Source: DASUGC01 sp035606665 (GTDB taxonomy: Bacteria > Acidobacteriota > Vicinamibacteria > Vicinamibacterales > SCN-69-37). From it: a DNA stretch of 64,000 bases. The stretch covers positions 62,001 through 126,000 of the forward strand of contig DATNEY010000056.1 of assembly GCA_035606665.1 (NCBI GenBank), read 5' to 3'. Below the pieces are notes generated by a model. That model saw nothing but the letters and a program-made list of their open reading frames with translations, was not told the origin of the DNA and made no database searches. Positions 29,211 to 37,929 of this stretch are shown here, piece after piece (the stretch's first letter is position 1; every line of letters starts with the position of its first letter). The translations under genes were made by a program, and so were the position numbers.

Positions 29211-30704
29211 ATGTTGCAGAAGTACCCGAGCAGTATATCCGACCCCTCCGCACGAACTTCCGCTCGTCGAGTCGCGTGGATCGTGTTGGCTGGTGCACTC
29301 GTGACCGGTGGCGCCGCCGCGCTGCTGTACGCAAGCAGCAATCTCACGCTCAGCCACTACGATGCGCGGGCACATCTAGTTGTTTCACGCCGCGTCTTCG
29401 ACAGCCTCACGCCGGGATGGCGCCAGTTCGGATCGGTCTGGCTGCCACTGCCACATCTCCTGAATCTGATTGCGACGATCCCGGACTGGAGCTATCGCAC
29501 CGGCGGACTCTCCGTCTTGATCTCGATGGTCGCGCTCAGCGCCGGCCTCTCGGCCGCGGCATGGCGTATCGCCCAGCGAACGGGCTCGATGGTGGCTGCG
29601 CTTGCAGGGCCTGCGCTCGTGCTGGCGAATCCCAATGTGCTCTATCTCCAGTCCACCCCGATGACCGAGCCCCTGCTGTTCGGGTTGACGCTGTTGTCGG
29701 TGGTCGCGGTGGATGTGTGCCTGGAAGTGCGATCCGAGTCCAGTGCTCACCGGGCTGGTGCCCTGCTTGCGACCCTCGTGCTCACCCGCTATGAAGGCTG
29801 GCTCGTCGGCGGCACGCTTGTCGTGATCTCTGTTGCGCTCTCATGGCGGCGCCTGCGCACAATCCAACAGCTCTGGCTGTACCCGGCGGGGGCCGTCGCA
29901 GTGTTCCTGGCAGCAAGCTTTGCGAGTACTGGCAAGTGGCCGCTGTCCGACAGCTTTTACGTGCCCGACCCCGAGCTCCTGCATCAACCCGCGGTTGTTA
30001 TGGACAAGATCTGGACGGGTTTTCTGGACCTTGCTGGCTGGCCGCTCGCTGCCGGCGGCCTTGTGGGTCTCTTTGTGTTGGTGATTCAGGCGCTGAAGGC
30101 GCGGCGGCACGTGCTGCTCTACCTCGCGCTGGTTGCGCCCGTCGCGCTGCCGTCAATGGCGTTCTATTCTGGCCATCCCTTCAGGATTCGATACCTGATT
30201 CCGATGGTCGTTGCGGCGGGCGTCCTGGCAAGCTTCGCTCTCGCGGCTCTTCCGCGCCGGTTGCAGCCGGTCCTCGCGCTTCTCGTTCTTGCCCTGGCCG
30301 TCTGGCAGCGCCCGCCACTCGACATGAAGGCCCCGATGGTGCTGGAGGCTCAGTGGGAGACGCCATTCCGTCTGGAGCGCGAAAAGGTCACGGCGGTGCT
30401 CGCGGCGCGAGACGACGGCTCGCCGATTCTCGCCAGCATGGGGTCACTCGCCCACTACATGCAGGAAGCGTCGTGGGCAGGGCTCTCGCTCGATCGATTC
30501 CTTCACGAGGGGAATGGTGACCTGTGGCTGGACGCGCTCAAAAGCCCGCGCCGGTCCGTTCGATGGGTGCTGATCGAACAACGCGCCGAGGGCGGCGATG
30601 TGCTCTTCGCCCGCGCACAGCGCGACGTGACCTTCCTGGCCGGCTTTGAACGCGTCATCGAGGGCGGCGGCCTCGCGCTCTACGAGCGCCGCGAGGGGCA
30701 GTAA
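29211..30704 (+). CDS. Multi-helix GT-C-like glycosyltransferase (ArnT/GT39-like)
   Basis: A membrane protein of about 497 residues starting at MLQKYPSSIS. A start 13 codons earlier would overlap the divergent gene. The first helix (AWIVLAGALVTGGAAALLYA) leads into a periplasmic loop with YDARAHLVVSRRVFDSLTPG. The aspartate-containing first loop is where GT-C enzymes bind the lipid-linked donor. Further helices continue to about residue 370, followed by a soluble C-terminal domain. NPNVLYLQSTPMTEPLLFG also resembles GT39/GT83 proteins. The sugar is unknown. Confidence 0.75.
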   Translation: MLQKYPSSISDPSARTSARRVAWIVLAGALVTGGAAALLYASSNLTLSHYDARAHLVVSRRVFDSLTPGWRQFGSVWLPLPHLLNLIATIPDWSYRTGGLSVLISMVALSAGLSAAAWRIAQRTGSMVAALAGPALVLANPNVLYLQSTPMTEPLLFGLTLLSVVAVDVCLEVRSESSAHRAGALLATLVLTRYEGWLVGGTLVVISVALSWRRLRTIQQLWLYPAGAVAVFLAASFASTGKWPLSDSFYVPDPELLHQPAVVMDKIWTGFLDLAGWPLAAGGLVGLFVLVIQALKARRHVLLYLALVAPVALPSMAFYSGHPFRIRYLIPMVVAAGVLASFALAALPRRLQPVLALLVLALAVWQRPPLDMKAPMVLEAQWETPFRLEREKVTAVLAARDDGSPILASMGSLAHYMQEASWAGLSLDRFLHEGNGDLWLDALKSPRRSVRWVLIEQRAEGGDVLFARAQRDVTFLAGFERVIEGGGLALYERREGQ

Positions 30705-30720
30705 CGTGACGGCCGTAGCC

Positions 30721-30770
30721 GGCGGCCTTCAGGCCGCCGGACGGGCGGCGGGCTGAAGCCCGCCGCCTAC
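30721..30770. repeat. Two adjacent GC palindromes (REP-like), probable bidirectional terminator
   Basis: The first palindrome (30721-30738) has arms GGCGGCC and GGCCGCC around TTCA. The second (30744-30767) has an 11-bp stem, GGCGGCGGGCT paired with AGCCCGCCGCC, around GA. It sits between convergent genes. The second unit, with its CCGCCTAC tail, recurs almost identically at 45585-45608. Confidence 0.75.
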
Positions 30771-30789
30771 TCCACGAAGCGGATAGTTC

Positions 30790-31530
30790 TCAGAAACGGA
30801 TCAGGAAACCGAAGTTCACCTGGCCACCGCTCAAATCGATCTTGTCGCCGAGGAAACCGGCAGCGGCGCCGCCAGTCTTGCCCGTCACCATCTGGTAGCG
30901 GCCCTCGACGGTCAGCGCATAGACGTCACCACCGAGCGGGAGGCGGACGCCTCCAAGAATCACCGGTCCGACGGCCGTGCCCTTGGCGGTGTAGCGGTCG
31001 GTGAAGATGTCGAACGTCGATGGGTCTACGAACTCGCCGGTCTCGGTGTACCGGAACGTGACCGCAGCGATCCCGGCTCCGACGTAGGGCTGAACGCCCG
31101 TCGCATCGCCGAACGGCAGGAAGCGCGCCACCGCCGTAATCGGCATCGTCCGCAATCGCAGCGTCTGCTCGATTTCCGCGTTGTTCTTGGCGCCATTCAC
31201 CAGGTCGAGATACTTGCTGTCCACCTTCTTCGAGTAGTAGGCGAAGCCGGCGCTCACCTCGACATGTTTGTTGATGCCGATGTTCCACTCGCCGAAGAAC
31301 GGGACGCCGCGGAACTTGCCGATGTCAAAGGACAACGACCCCGAGACCCCGGGAAGCACATCCGGTTGCGTCAGGTCGGCGACCAGGACATCCCCGTCCA
31401 CGCGGGTATCAAAACCACGCGGCGAGAACCATCCCACGCCAAATCCGAGGGACTGAACAATCTGGGCTGATGCCGGAGTGGCAACCATGCCAAATAGAAG
31501 GGCCAGGGACATTGCTCGGACTGTTCGCAT
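30790..31530 (-). CDS. Outer-membrane beta-barrel protein (OmpW/OmpA-like fold)
   Basis: The ATG at 31530 has GGAG 6 bases upstream and gives a signal peptide (MRTVRAMSLALLFGMVATPASA) cut before QIV. The 224-residue mature chain alternates short strands and turns (FGVGWFSPRGFD, VSAGFAYYSKKVD, LPFGDATGVQPYVGAGIAAVTFRY). It ends QVNFGFLIRF, with the terminal Phe typical of barrels inserted by BamA. The frame is open 14 codons further upstream, but this start has the better ribosome site. Function is unknown. Confidence 0.8.
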   Translation of the reverse strand: MRTVRAMSLALLFGMVATPASAQIVQSLGFGVGWFSPRGFDTRVDGDVLVADLTQPDVLPGVSGSLSFDIGKFRGVPFFGEWNIGINKHVEVSAGFAYYSKKVDSKYLDLVNGAKNNAEIEQTLRLRTMPITAVARFLPFGDATGVQPYVGAGIAAVTFRYTETGEFVDPSTFDIFTDRYTAKGTAVGPVILGGVRLPLGGDVYALTVEGRYQMVTGKTGGAAAGFLGDKIDLSGGQVNFGFLIRF

Positions 31531-31606
31531 GTGAGTCTCCAGGTTCGCAGCTCTCGAGCCGCGATATACCAATCAGCAGATCCGGTGCCAAGGCACCGCT
31601 GGGGTT

Positions 31607-32404
31607 TTATCGGCCGGCCGCGTCAATTACGGTAAGCATGTCCTCATGGAGATGCCCGTTGGATACGACGATCTGGCCGCCAAAGAGGTCGATCGGCCGC
31701 TTTGAGTAATCGGTCACTCGCCCGCCAGCTTCCTCGACGATGAGGGCGCCGGCGGCCATGTCCCAGGGATGGAGGTGGCGCTCCCAGAACCCGTCAAAGC
31801 GTCCGCACGCGACGTAGCAGAGGTCGAGAGCGGCCGATCCCAGCCTGCGCACCGCCCGCGCCTGGCCCAGGAAAGACGCGAAGACCTCAACCTGTCGTTC
31901 GGGGCGCTCCCGGATGGAATACGGAAAGCCGGTGCACAGCAGCCCGTCCAGCAGGGTCGCCCGTTGGGAGACCTGCACCAGTTCCCCATTCAGTCGCGCG
32001 CCGCCTCCGCGCTCGGCGGTGAAGAGCTCGTCCGCGATGGGGTCGTAGACCACGCCCAATTCGACCCGCCCGTCAATCTCGAGGGCGATGGACACACAGA
32101 ACAACGCCAGGCCGTGAGCGAAGTTGGTCGTGCCATCGAGCGGGTCCACGATCCACCGGCAACGCGTCTCTGAATGCTTCGGGAGCCCGGTGGTCTGTTC
32201 CTCACCGAGCACGGAATGATCGGGGAAACGTGCGGCGATTAGCGCCCGGAACGCTCGTTCGGCGCCGACGTCCGCAGCCGTCACGAGGTCGATCGGCCCC
32301 TTCTTCTGAACCTCAGGATTCTTGCGGAAGTATTGCCGATGGATGCGGCCGGCGGCGAGCGCCGCCTCGATTCCAGTAGCGAGATAGACAGGATCGAGTG
32401 GCAC
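31607..32404 (-). CDS. suhB: Inositol monophosphatase family protein
   Basis: Mg-dependent sugar-phosphate phosphatase of 265 residues. Metal motifs occur in order: VLGEEQTT (Glu of motif A), DPLDGTTNFAHG (motif B) and WDMAAGALIVEEAGG (motif C). The N-terminal ligand segment is DLVTAADVGAERA. It may act on inositol-1-phosphate or another phosphate ester. The start directly abuts the stop of the anti-sigma kinase gene, so the two genes are expressed together. Confidence 0.92.
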   Translation of the reverse strand: MPLDPVYLATGIEAALAAGRIHRQYFRKNPEVQKKGPIDLVTAADVGAERAFRALIAARFPDHSVLGEEQTTGLPKHSETRCRWIVDPLDGTTNFAHGLALFCVSIALEIDGRVELGVVYDPIADELFTAERGGGARLNGELVQVSQRATLLDGLLCTGFPYSIRERPERQVEVFASFLGQARAVRRLGSAALDLCYVACGRFDGFWERHLHPWDMAAGALIVEEAGGRVTDYSKRPIDLFGGQIVVSNGHLHEDMLTVIDAAGR

Positions 32405-32839
32405 TCAGGCGAGCTTCTTGGACATGCGCACCGACATCCCGCCTTGCGGGCGCCGGGCCATCGTCACATCGTCCATGAAGCTCTTCATGAAAAAAATGCC
32501 GCGACCGCTCGATTTCAGCACGTTCTCGGCTTCGAGGGGATTGGCCACCGCCTCGGGATCGAAGCCCTCGCCCTCGTCCATGACTTCGACGACGAACTCG
32601 TCTGGCCGTTCGCGCGGACTGAGCTGGAACTCGACGGTGACGTGTTTGGCGCGGTCTTCCTTGTTACCGTGTTTGATGGCGTTGATGACGGACTCACGCA
32701 CCGCGACGCTGACCCAGTGGATCGCGTCCTCCTCCATGCCCGCCATCGTCGACATCCGATCGCTGACGATCTGGATGAGATCGAGGAGGTCGAAAGAGCT
32801 CGGCAACTCGATCCGCACCAGGTGAGCGTCAGACACCAT
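32405..32839 (-). CDS. Anti-sigma-factor-type serine kinase (RsbW-like HATPase)
   Basis: GHKL ATPase of 144 residues from MVSDAHLVRIELPSSF. The N-box is VRESVINAIKHGN, G1 VMDEGEGFD and G2 SSGRGIFFMKSFMDDV. RsbW/SpoIIAB-like proteins bind a sigma factor and phosphorylate an anti-anti-sigma partner; neither partner is nearby. The frame opens 18 codons earlier, but that part has no ribosome site and is unlike the family N-terminus. It is divergent from aroA. Confidence 0.88.
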   Translation of the reverse strand: MVSDAHLVRIELPSSFDLLDLIQIVSDRMSTMAGMEEDAIHWVSVAVRESVINAIKHGNKEDRAKHVTVEFQLSPRERPDEFVVEVMDEGEGFDPEAVANPLEAENVLKSSGRGIFFMKSFMDDVTMARRPQGGMSVRMSKKLA

Positions 32840-32898
32840 GCCGCCGAGTAAGTAACATATATACCGCCATGGTTCAAGGCGGCGGAGCCGCATCGGTG

Positions 32899-34176
32899 AT
32901 GAGAATCGAGCCAGCCGCCGTACTTGACGGTGTGCTGAGCCCGCCTGGCGACAAGTCCATCTCGCATCGCTATGTGATGTTGAGCGCTATTGCTGGTGGC
33001 ACGACGACGATTACGAATCTGGCGCCGGGCGCTGATGTCGCCGCGACGGTCGATTGCATGCGAATGCTTGGAGTGTCGATCTCGGCAGCGGGCGATCGCT
33101 CGGTCCTCGTTGACGGACGCGGCTGGTCTTCACTCCGGAAGCCGCACAGCGTGCTCGATGCCCGGAATTCAGGCACGACGATGAGGCTCCTCGCCGGACT
33201 CGTCGCGGGCAGGGACCTCGAGGTCACGATGTCTGGCGACGAGTCCCTGCAACGCCGGCCCATGCGACGGGTCATTGACCCGCTCACGGCGATGGGCGCG
33301 AGCATCTCCTCAGAGGCGGGCCGCGCGCCACTCACCATCCGCGGCGGCGGACTGCACGGCGTCGAGTGGCGCCCGGAAGTTCCGAGTGCGCAGGTGAAGA
33401 GCGCCGTCATGCTGGCTGGACTCTCCGCGTCGGGCGAATCGATCGTGATCGAGCCACAGCCCACGCGGGATCACTCCGAGCTGGCCTTCCCCGCTTTCGG
33501 ACTTCGGTGTACGGTCGAGGGCGCCGCCGTCCGTGTGCCGGGTAGTCAGGAAGCCGTGGCGCCTTCCGGCGGGCGCCTCGTCGTCCCAGGAGATCCCTCC
33601 TCCGCTGCCGTGTGGTGCACGGCTGCCGCTGCCGTTCCTGGATCGCACGTGGTTATCGAGAACGTTTGCCTCAACCCCCGCCGGCTCGGGTTCGTGGCGG
33701 CGCTACGACGCATGGGCGCTGATATTCGAACCGAAGTCACGCACGGCGCCGGCGGCGAATTGGTCGGGCGGATCGCGGTGAGGCATGGCGATCACACGGC
33801 CTGCTCGATTGGCGCTGCCGAAGTGCCCGATCTGATCGACGAGCTTCCCGTCCTCGCTGCGCGCGCGGCGCTCGGCGGTTCGCTGGATGTGACCGGGGCG
33901 TCCGAGCTTCGAGTGAAGGAGAGCGATCGCATCACCGCTCTCGTTGAGGGCCTGCGTGCACTCGGTGTGGATGCAGACGAGCGGCCTGATGGATTCGTCG
34001 TGCGCGGGGGACGGCCGCGAGGCGGGACCGCTACTGCCGCGGGGGATCACCGCCTCGTGATGGCCTTCGCCATTGTCGGCCTGGGTTCTCGCGACGGCGT
34101 TTCAATTGCCGGCGCGGACGCCGTGTCGGTGTCCTATCCGCAGTTTGCCGCGGACCTCGCGAGGCTGCGGCCGTGA
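32899..34176 (+). CDS. aroA: 3-phosphoshikimate 1-carboxyvinyltransferase (EPSP synthase)
   Basis: Shikimate pathway enzyme joining shikimate-3-phosphate and PEP. It has about 425 residues. SPPGDKSISHRYVMLSAIAGG lies near the N-terminus, RNSGTTMRLLAGL is the substrate loop, and the C-terminal active-site segment is ELRVKESDRITALVEGL. GGAG at 32884-32887 favours the GTG at 32896 or the ATG at 32899 over the ATG at 32869. The stop overlaps the aroK start by four bases (GTGA), so the two enzymes are translationally coupled. Confidence 0.95.
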   Translation: MRIEPAAVLDGVLSPPGDKSISHRYVMLSAIAGGTTTITNLAPGADVAATVDCMRMLGVSISAAGDRSVLVDGRGWSSLRKPHSVLDARNSGTTMRLLAGLVAGRDLEVTMSGDESLQRRPMRRVIDPLTAMGASISSEAGRAPLTIRGGGLHGVEWRPEVPSAQVKSAVMLAGLSASGESIVIEPQPTRDHSELAFPAFGLRCTVEGAAVRVPGSQEAVAPSGGRLVVPGDPSSAAVWCTAAAAVPGSHVVIENVCLNPRRLGFVAALRRMGADIRTEVTHGAGGELVGRIAVRHGDHTACSIGAAEVPDLIDELPVLAARAALGGSLDVTGASELRVKESDRITALVEGLRALGVDADERPDGFVVRGGRPRGGTATAAGDHRLVMAFAIVGLGSRDGVSIAGADAVSVSYPQFAADLARLRP

Positions 34177-34730
34177 CGCCTGACAAGATCTATCTCGTGG
34201 GATTCATGGCCAGCGGCAAGACAACCGTGGCGCGCGCTCTGGCTGCCCGGATGGGCTGGCAATTCGAGGATATCGACGAGCTCATCGAACGGCGCGAACG
34301 CCTCACCATCGCCGACATATTCGCGCGACACGGTGAGGCTTACTTCCGCGGCGTGGAACGGGAGATCCTCAAGCTTCTTCAGCCCCTACGGCACGTCGTC
34401 GTGGCCACGGGTGGCGGTACGTTCGCGGACCCGGAGAGTCGCTCGGCAATCAACATGGACGGTGTTTCAATCTGGCTGGACGTCCCGCTGGTCGAGGTCA
34501 TCGCGCGCATCCCGCTCGACGGCCGGCGCCCGCTCGCGGCAAACCGCGCCGATCTGGAACGCCTCTACGCCACACGGCTCGACGCATACCGCCAGGCTCA
34601 CGTGCACATCCCCGCCGGATCGACGTCCGTGGACGCCACCGTCGAGATTGTGCTGGATGCCGTCCAGCGTGCGCCCACGCTGGTTGAATACCGGGACCAC
34701 GGAGACGCATGGCCGGGAGCCGCGCGGTAA
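34173..34730 (+). CDS. aroK: Shikimate kinase
   Basis: Phosphorylates shikimate ahead of AroA. It has 185 residues, slightly longer than usual at the C-terminus. Walker A is GFMASGKTT at residues 9-17. Shikimate-binding residues are in DIDELIERRE and the loop VVATGGGTF. The lid region RIPLDGRRPLAANR precedes the adenine-binding end. The GTG start is embedded in the aroA stop. Confidence 0.95.
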   Translation: MTPDKIYLVGFMASGKTTVARALAARMGWQFEDIDELIERRERLTIADIFARHGEAYFRGVEREILKLLQPLRHVVVATGGGTFADPESRSAINMDGVSIWLDVPLVEVIARIPLDGRRPLAANRADLERLYATRLDAYRQAHVHIPAGSTSVDATVEIVLDAVQRAPTLVEYRDHGDAWPGAAR

Positions 34731-34734
34731 CGCC

Positions 34735-35469
34735 ATGCGGTACCTGATCCTGAGCGACCTGCACGCCAACCTTCAGGCACTGGACGCCGTGATCGAGGAC
34801 GCACAGGCCATCGGCTACGACGCCGTGCTGGTGCTGGGTGACCTCGTGGGATACGGCGCCGATCCGGCGGCCGTCATCGATCGGACGCTCGCGCTCGAGC
34901 CCGCCGCGATGATTCGCGGGAATCACGACAAGGTCTGCGCCGGCATCGAATCGCCGCTGCTCTTCAACGATGCCGCGCGGGTTTCCGCGGAGTGGACCGC
35001 GGAGGTGCTGGACGAGGAACACCTGGGAGTGCTGCGGAGCCTGCCAAAGGGCCCGCAGCTCGTCAACGCCGGTATCGAGATCTGTCACGGCACCCCGTTC
35101 GACGAGGACCACTATGTCTTTGATGACCACGACGCATCCCGTGCGGCCGATTCGGCCCGCGCCCGCATCTGTCTCTTCGGGCACACGCACGTGCCGGCCA
35201 TCTACGCGACCGCGCAGGATCCCGTCGTAGCGGCACCGGAAGCCACGGACTTGCTGCGGCTGCCACGCGAAGCTCCTGCATTGATCAACGTGGGTTCAGT
35301 GGGACAGCCGCGCGACGGGGATCCGCGCGCCGCGTATGGGGTGCTCGATCTGGAGGCCGGCACGTTGCAGCTTCGCCGAGTGCCCTACGACATCGCCGCG
35401 GCGCAGTCCGCGATTCTCACCGCGGGACTGCCGGAGTGGCTGGCGTTCCGCCTCGAACGCGGCCAGTAG
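34735..35469 (+). CDS. Calcineurin-like metallophosphoesterase (YfcE/MJ0936 family)
   Basis: A 244-residue phosphodiesterase. It opens with LILSDLHANLQALDAVI, then LVLGDLVGYGADP and IRGNHDKV, with C-terminal metal histidines in ICHGTPFD and LFGHTHVPAIY. This is the standard five-motif binuclear-metal set. Substrates in the family are cyclic nucleotides or small diesters. It starts 4 bp after aroK, so it rides on the aro transcript without an obvious pathway link. The frame is open far upstream over aroK, but only this ATG starts the domain. Confidence 0.9.
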   Translation: MRYLILSDLHANLQALDAVIEDAQAIGYDAVLVLGDLVGYGADPAAVIDRTLALEPAAMIRGNHDKVCAGIESPLLFNDAARVSAEWTAEVLDEEHLGVLRSLPKGPQLVNAGIEICHGTPFDEDHYVFDDHDASRAADSARARICLFGHTHVPAIYATAQDPVVAAPEATDLLRLPREAPALINVGSVGQPRDGDPRAAYGVLDLEAGTLQLRRVPYDIAAAQSAILTAGLPEWLAFRLERGQ

Positions 35470-35470
35470 C

Positions 35471-35617
35471 TCACGCTCGGTTCTTTTTCTCGCGCTCTTC
35501 CCTGCGGCGAAGCTCGGCCGCGTAGGCATCCTGGGCGGCGCGCGATCCGAGGATCCAGCCGATCACGATGCCGATCAGCAGAACGGCCGGAATGAAAATG
35601 AAGTGAGTGGCCGGCAT
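35471..35617 (-). CDS. 48-residue single-helix membrane peptide at the end of the ccm operon
   Basis: This short frame reads ATG to TGA on the minus strand. It has one membrane helix (FIFIPAVLLIGIVIGWILG, about residues 6-24) followed by a highly charged tail (AAELRRREEREKKNRA). It begins 9 bp after the ccmD stop and ends 1 bp from the convergent phosphoesterase stop. Size and topology resemble CcmD-like or small accessory subunits, but I do not recognise a family. Confidence 0.6.
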   Translation of the reverse strand: MPATHFIFIPAVLLIGIVIGWILGSRAAQDAYAAELRRREEREKKNRA

Positions 35618-35626
35618 GACGAACGG

Positions 35627-35875
35627 CTAGCGTCTGGCTGCACCCACGCGGCCGCTCACCTCTTTGAGGTCCTTTTCGACGCGGTCCAGCCGCCGCCACA
35701 GGAGGAATACGTACCCGATCACGACGAGCCAGCAGAACGCGTAGGCCCCGTAGACGAGCGGAAGCGCGGGCAACGTCTCGCGGCCAAGATCTGTCGCCGG
35801 CTTGAATCCGTCCTGCCCCTGCAGGGCGACCAGGCCGAATCCGAGCCAGTTCTTTTCAGTCTTCCATCGCAACAT
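35627..35875 (-). CDS. ccmD: CcmD-like heme exporter subunit
   Basis: Small membrane protein needed to release holo-CcmE from the CcmABC complex. The diagnostic segment is LVYGAYAFCWLVVIGYVFLLWRRLDRVEKDL: a single helix with GAYAFxW followed by a basic, then acidic, coiled tail. From the ATG at 35875 it has 82 residues and overlaps the end of ccmC by 20 bp. An ATG at 35881 is also possible. It is unusually long at the N-terminus (LQGQDGFKPATD precedes the core). Confidence 0.8.
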   Translation of the reverse strand: MLRWKTEKNWLGFGLVALQGQDGFKPATDLGRETLPALPLVYGAYAFCWLVVIGYVFLLWRRLDRVEKDLKEVSGRVGAARR

Positions 35876-36521
35876 ATGCATCCTCGAGCATCGCGCGGTT
35901 CGTCTCGAGCCGCACGCGAACAAGCAAGAGCGTCGTGAAGAGCAGCGTGAACGCGATCATCGACCATCCGAACGGCCACATCATGGACGCGGGCAGCGAT
36001 GGCACGACGTTGGTCGTCGGATGGATGGTGCGCCAGAAGTTCACCGAGATGTAGACGAACGGCACCAGCGCCATCCCGAATACGCCGACAACGGCGGACA
36101 TCATTTCGGATCCCGGACCGCCGAACCTCCTCACGAGGAGATACGACACGAACACCATCCACATCACGAGCGCCGTCGTGAGCCTGACGTCCCACTGCCA
36201 CCAGATGCCCCAGGCCTTGCGCGCCCAAAGCGGTCCCGTGACCAGCATGATCAGCCCGAAGAGCACGGCCAGTTCCGCACCCGACAGCGCGAAGTGATCC
36301 GCCAAGCGGTTCCGGCGCCAGAGAAACAACGCGCTCGCAACACCGCAGACGATGGCGCCCATGAACGCGGCCGTGGCCGCAGGCACGTGAAAGTAGAAGA
36401 TCTTCTGGATGACGCCCATCGTCGACTCGAGGGGCGCGCCGTAGATCATGAACGGTGCGGGCGCGAACATCAGCGCTGTCGCAATCGCGAGGAGCGGAAC
36501 GAGCCGGGTGGCCAGTGTCAT
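35856..36521 (-). CDS. ccmC: Heme exporter protein CcmC
   Basis: Polytopic membrane protein of 221 residues that holds heme for loading onto CcmE. The tryptophan-rich heme-handling signature is present as WGIWWQWDVRLTTALVMWM. Histidines in the flanking periplasmic loops include FYFHVPAATAAFMG and the conserved NFWRTIHPT. Six hydrophobic helices are visible. It is downstream of ccmB (3 bp) and upstream of ccmD. Confidence 0.94.
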   Translation of the reverse strand: MTLATRLVPLLAIATALMFAPAPFMIYGAPLESTMGVIQKIFYFHVPAATAAFMGAIVCGVASALFLWRRNRLADHFALSGAELAVLFGLIMLVTGPLWARKAWGIWWQWDVRLTTALVMWMVFVSYLLVRRFGGPGSEMMSAVVGVFGMALVPFVYISVNFWRTIHPTTNVVPSLPASMMWPFGWSMIAFTLLFTTLLLVRVRLETNRAMLEDAYVAMED

Positions 36522-36524
36522 GAT

Positions 36525-37205
36525 TCAGTCGCTCATGACCGGACGGAACGTCCAGAGCGCGAGCGTTACGAAAACCGCGTCAAAGAATACCAGCATTGAC
36601 AGCCATGAGCCCGCCACGTCGAGGTTTGGCTCGGCCGCGAAAATCGCCGCGGTGCCCCGCACGCCGGCGATGATGACCGGCACCGTGATCGGGTACAGGA
36701 GTACCGGCAACAGAACGTCACGTGAGTGCGCGCGAACCAGCATCGCGGCGAACAGCGTTCCGACGCCTGCGAATCCAACTGTGCCTGCGGCGAGCAATGC
36801 CGCCAGCAGAAGCGGCGCGCGGAGGATCGGCGCATCGAATAGCAGACCGACGACCGGGACGACGATGAGCTCCACGCCGATCATGAGGATCAACAGACCC
36901 GTCAGCTTTCCCAGATAGACGGCTGACGGTTCGATCGGCGCCAGCAGAAGGGCCTTGAGTGTTTCCGCCTGGCGCTCGCGCTCGAATGCGCGACCCAGGG
37001 CAAGGGTGCCTGAGAACGCAATCGCGACCCAGAGAATGCCGGCCGCGGCATCCTCGAGGGCGCGGCCTTCCCGGATTAGAGCGAAAGCAAACACAAGGAC
37101 GCACGACACGGCGAAGAACAACGTCGTGTAGGCCAACTCACGGCTGCGGGACTCGACGACTAGATCTTTTCGCGCGATGAGGAGAGCGGCTCTCAGGACG
37201 CTCAC
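36525..37205 (-). CDS. ccmB: Heme exporter protein CcmB
   Basis: Membrane subunit of the CcmABCD ABC complex. It has 226 residues from GTG 37205 (VSVLRAALLIARKDLVVE). Hydrophobic helices include LAYTTLFFAVSCVLVFAFAL, the family signature AFSGTLALGRAFERERQAETLKALLLAP and a C-terminal LSMLVFFDAVFVTLALWTF. The GTG start lies within the ccmA stop (GTGA), so it is coupled to ccmA. Confidence 0.93.
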   Translation of the reverse strand: MSVLRAALLIARKDLVVESRSRELAYTTLFFAVSCVLVFAFALIREGRALEDAAAGILWVAIAFSGTLALGRAFERERQAETLKALLLAPIEPSAVYLGKLTGLLILMIGVELIVVPVVGLLFDAPILRAPLLLAALLAAGTVGFAGVGTLFAAMLVRAHSRDVLLPVLLYPITVPVIIAGVRGTAAIFAAEPNLDVAGSWLSMLVFFDAVFVTLALWTFRPVMSD

Positions 37206-37927
37206 GGCCACTCCTCGGCCATCGTGGCGCGATAGCGGTCCCGCAACGCGCGGCCGTCGACTGCCACTTCGCGCGCGCGGCCGTTCCGGAGACACACCAT
37301 CCGGTCCACCAACCCGGCGGCATTGTCGAAGTCGTGGGTCGCCATTAGCACGATGGCGCCGCTCGCGCGCAGGCGGCGGAGCCGCGCGGCAAGGAAACCG
37401 GCCGAATCGTCATCCAGTCCGGTGAACGGTTCGTCGAGCAGTACCAGCCGCGGGTCGTGCAAGAGCGCGCGCTCGAGCGCGAGGCGTTGCCTGAGTCCGC
37501 GCGAGTATCCGGAGACGCGATCATCGGCGCGCTCCACGAGCCTGGCCTCATCGAGGGCCACCTGCACTCGCGCATCGAGATTCGGCAATTCGTAGAGCTG
37601 GCCGAAGAACCGCAGGTTCTCGCGAGCCGTCAGATCGCCATACAAAAACAGGTCATGCCCGAGAACGCCGATGCGATGGCGCAGGTCGTCGCCGAGGTCT
37701 GCCGCCGGGCGGTCGCCGAAGAGGACGGAGCCCGTCGTGGGATGAAGGGTCGTGGACAGGAGCCCGAGCATCGTCGATTTGCCGGCGCCGTTTGGCCCGA
37801 AGAGGCCGACGATTTCGCCGCGGCCGAAGGTGAGGGACGTCCGGGCGAGCGCCCGGCGGCGTCCGTAGTGTCGCGACGCTTCGCGCAGATGAACGTTGTC
37901 GAAGTCGAGCGTCGCCTGCGAAGGCAC
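37202..37927 (-). CDS. ccmA: Heme exporter ATP-binding protein CcmA
   Basis: ABC ATPase that drives release of holo-CcmE. It has 241 residues from GTG 37927. Walker A is GPNGAGKST, signature YSRGLRQRLALERALL, Walker B LVLLDEPFTGLD and the H-loop MATHDFD. The frame is open 33 codons upstream but would overlap the preceding gene; the chosen start is 2 bp after that gene's stop. Confidence 0.93.
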   Translation of the reverse strand: MPSQATLDFDNVHLREASRHYGRRRALARTSLTFGRGEIVGLFGPNGAGKSTMLGLLSTTLHPTTGSVLFGDRPAADLGDDLRHRIGVLGHDLFLYGDLTARENLRFFGQLYELPNLDARVQVALDEARLVERADDRVSGYSRGLRQRLALERALLHDPRLVLLDEPFTGLDDDSAGFLAARLRRLRASGAIVLMATHDFDNAAGLVDRMVCLRNGRAREVAVDGRALRDRYRATMAEEWP

Positions 37928-37929
37928 AG

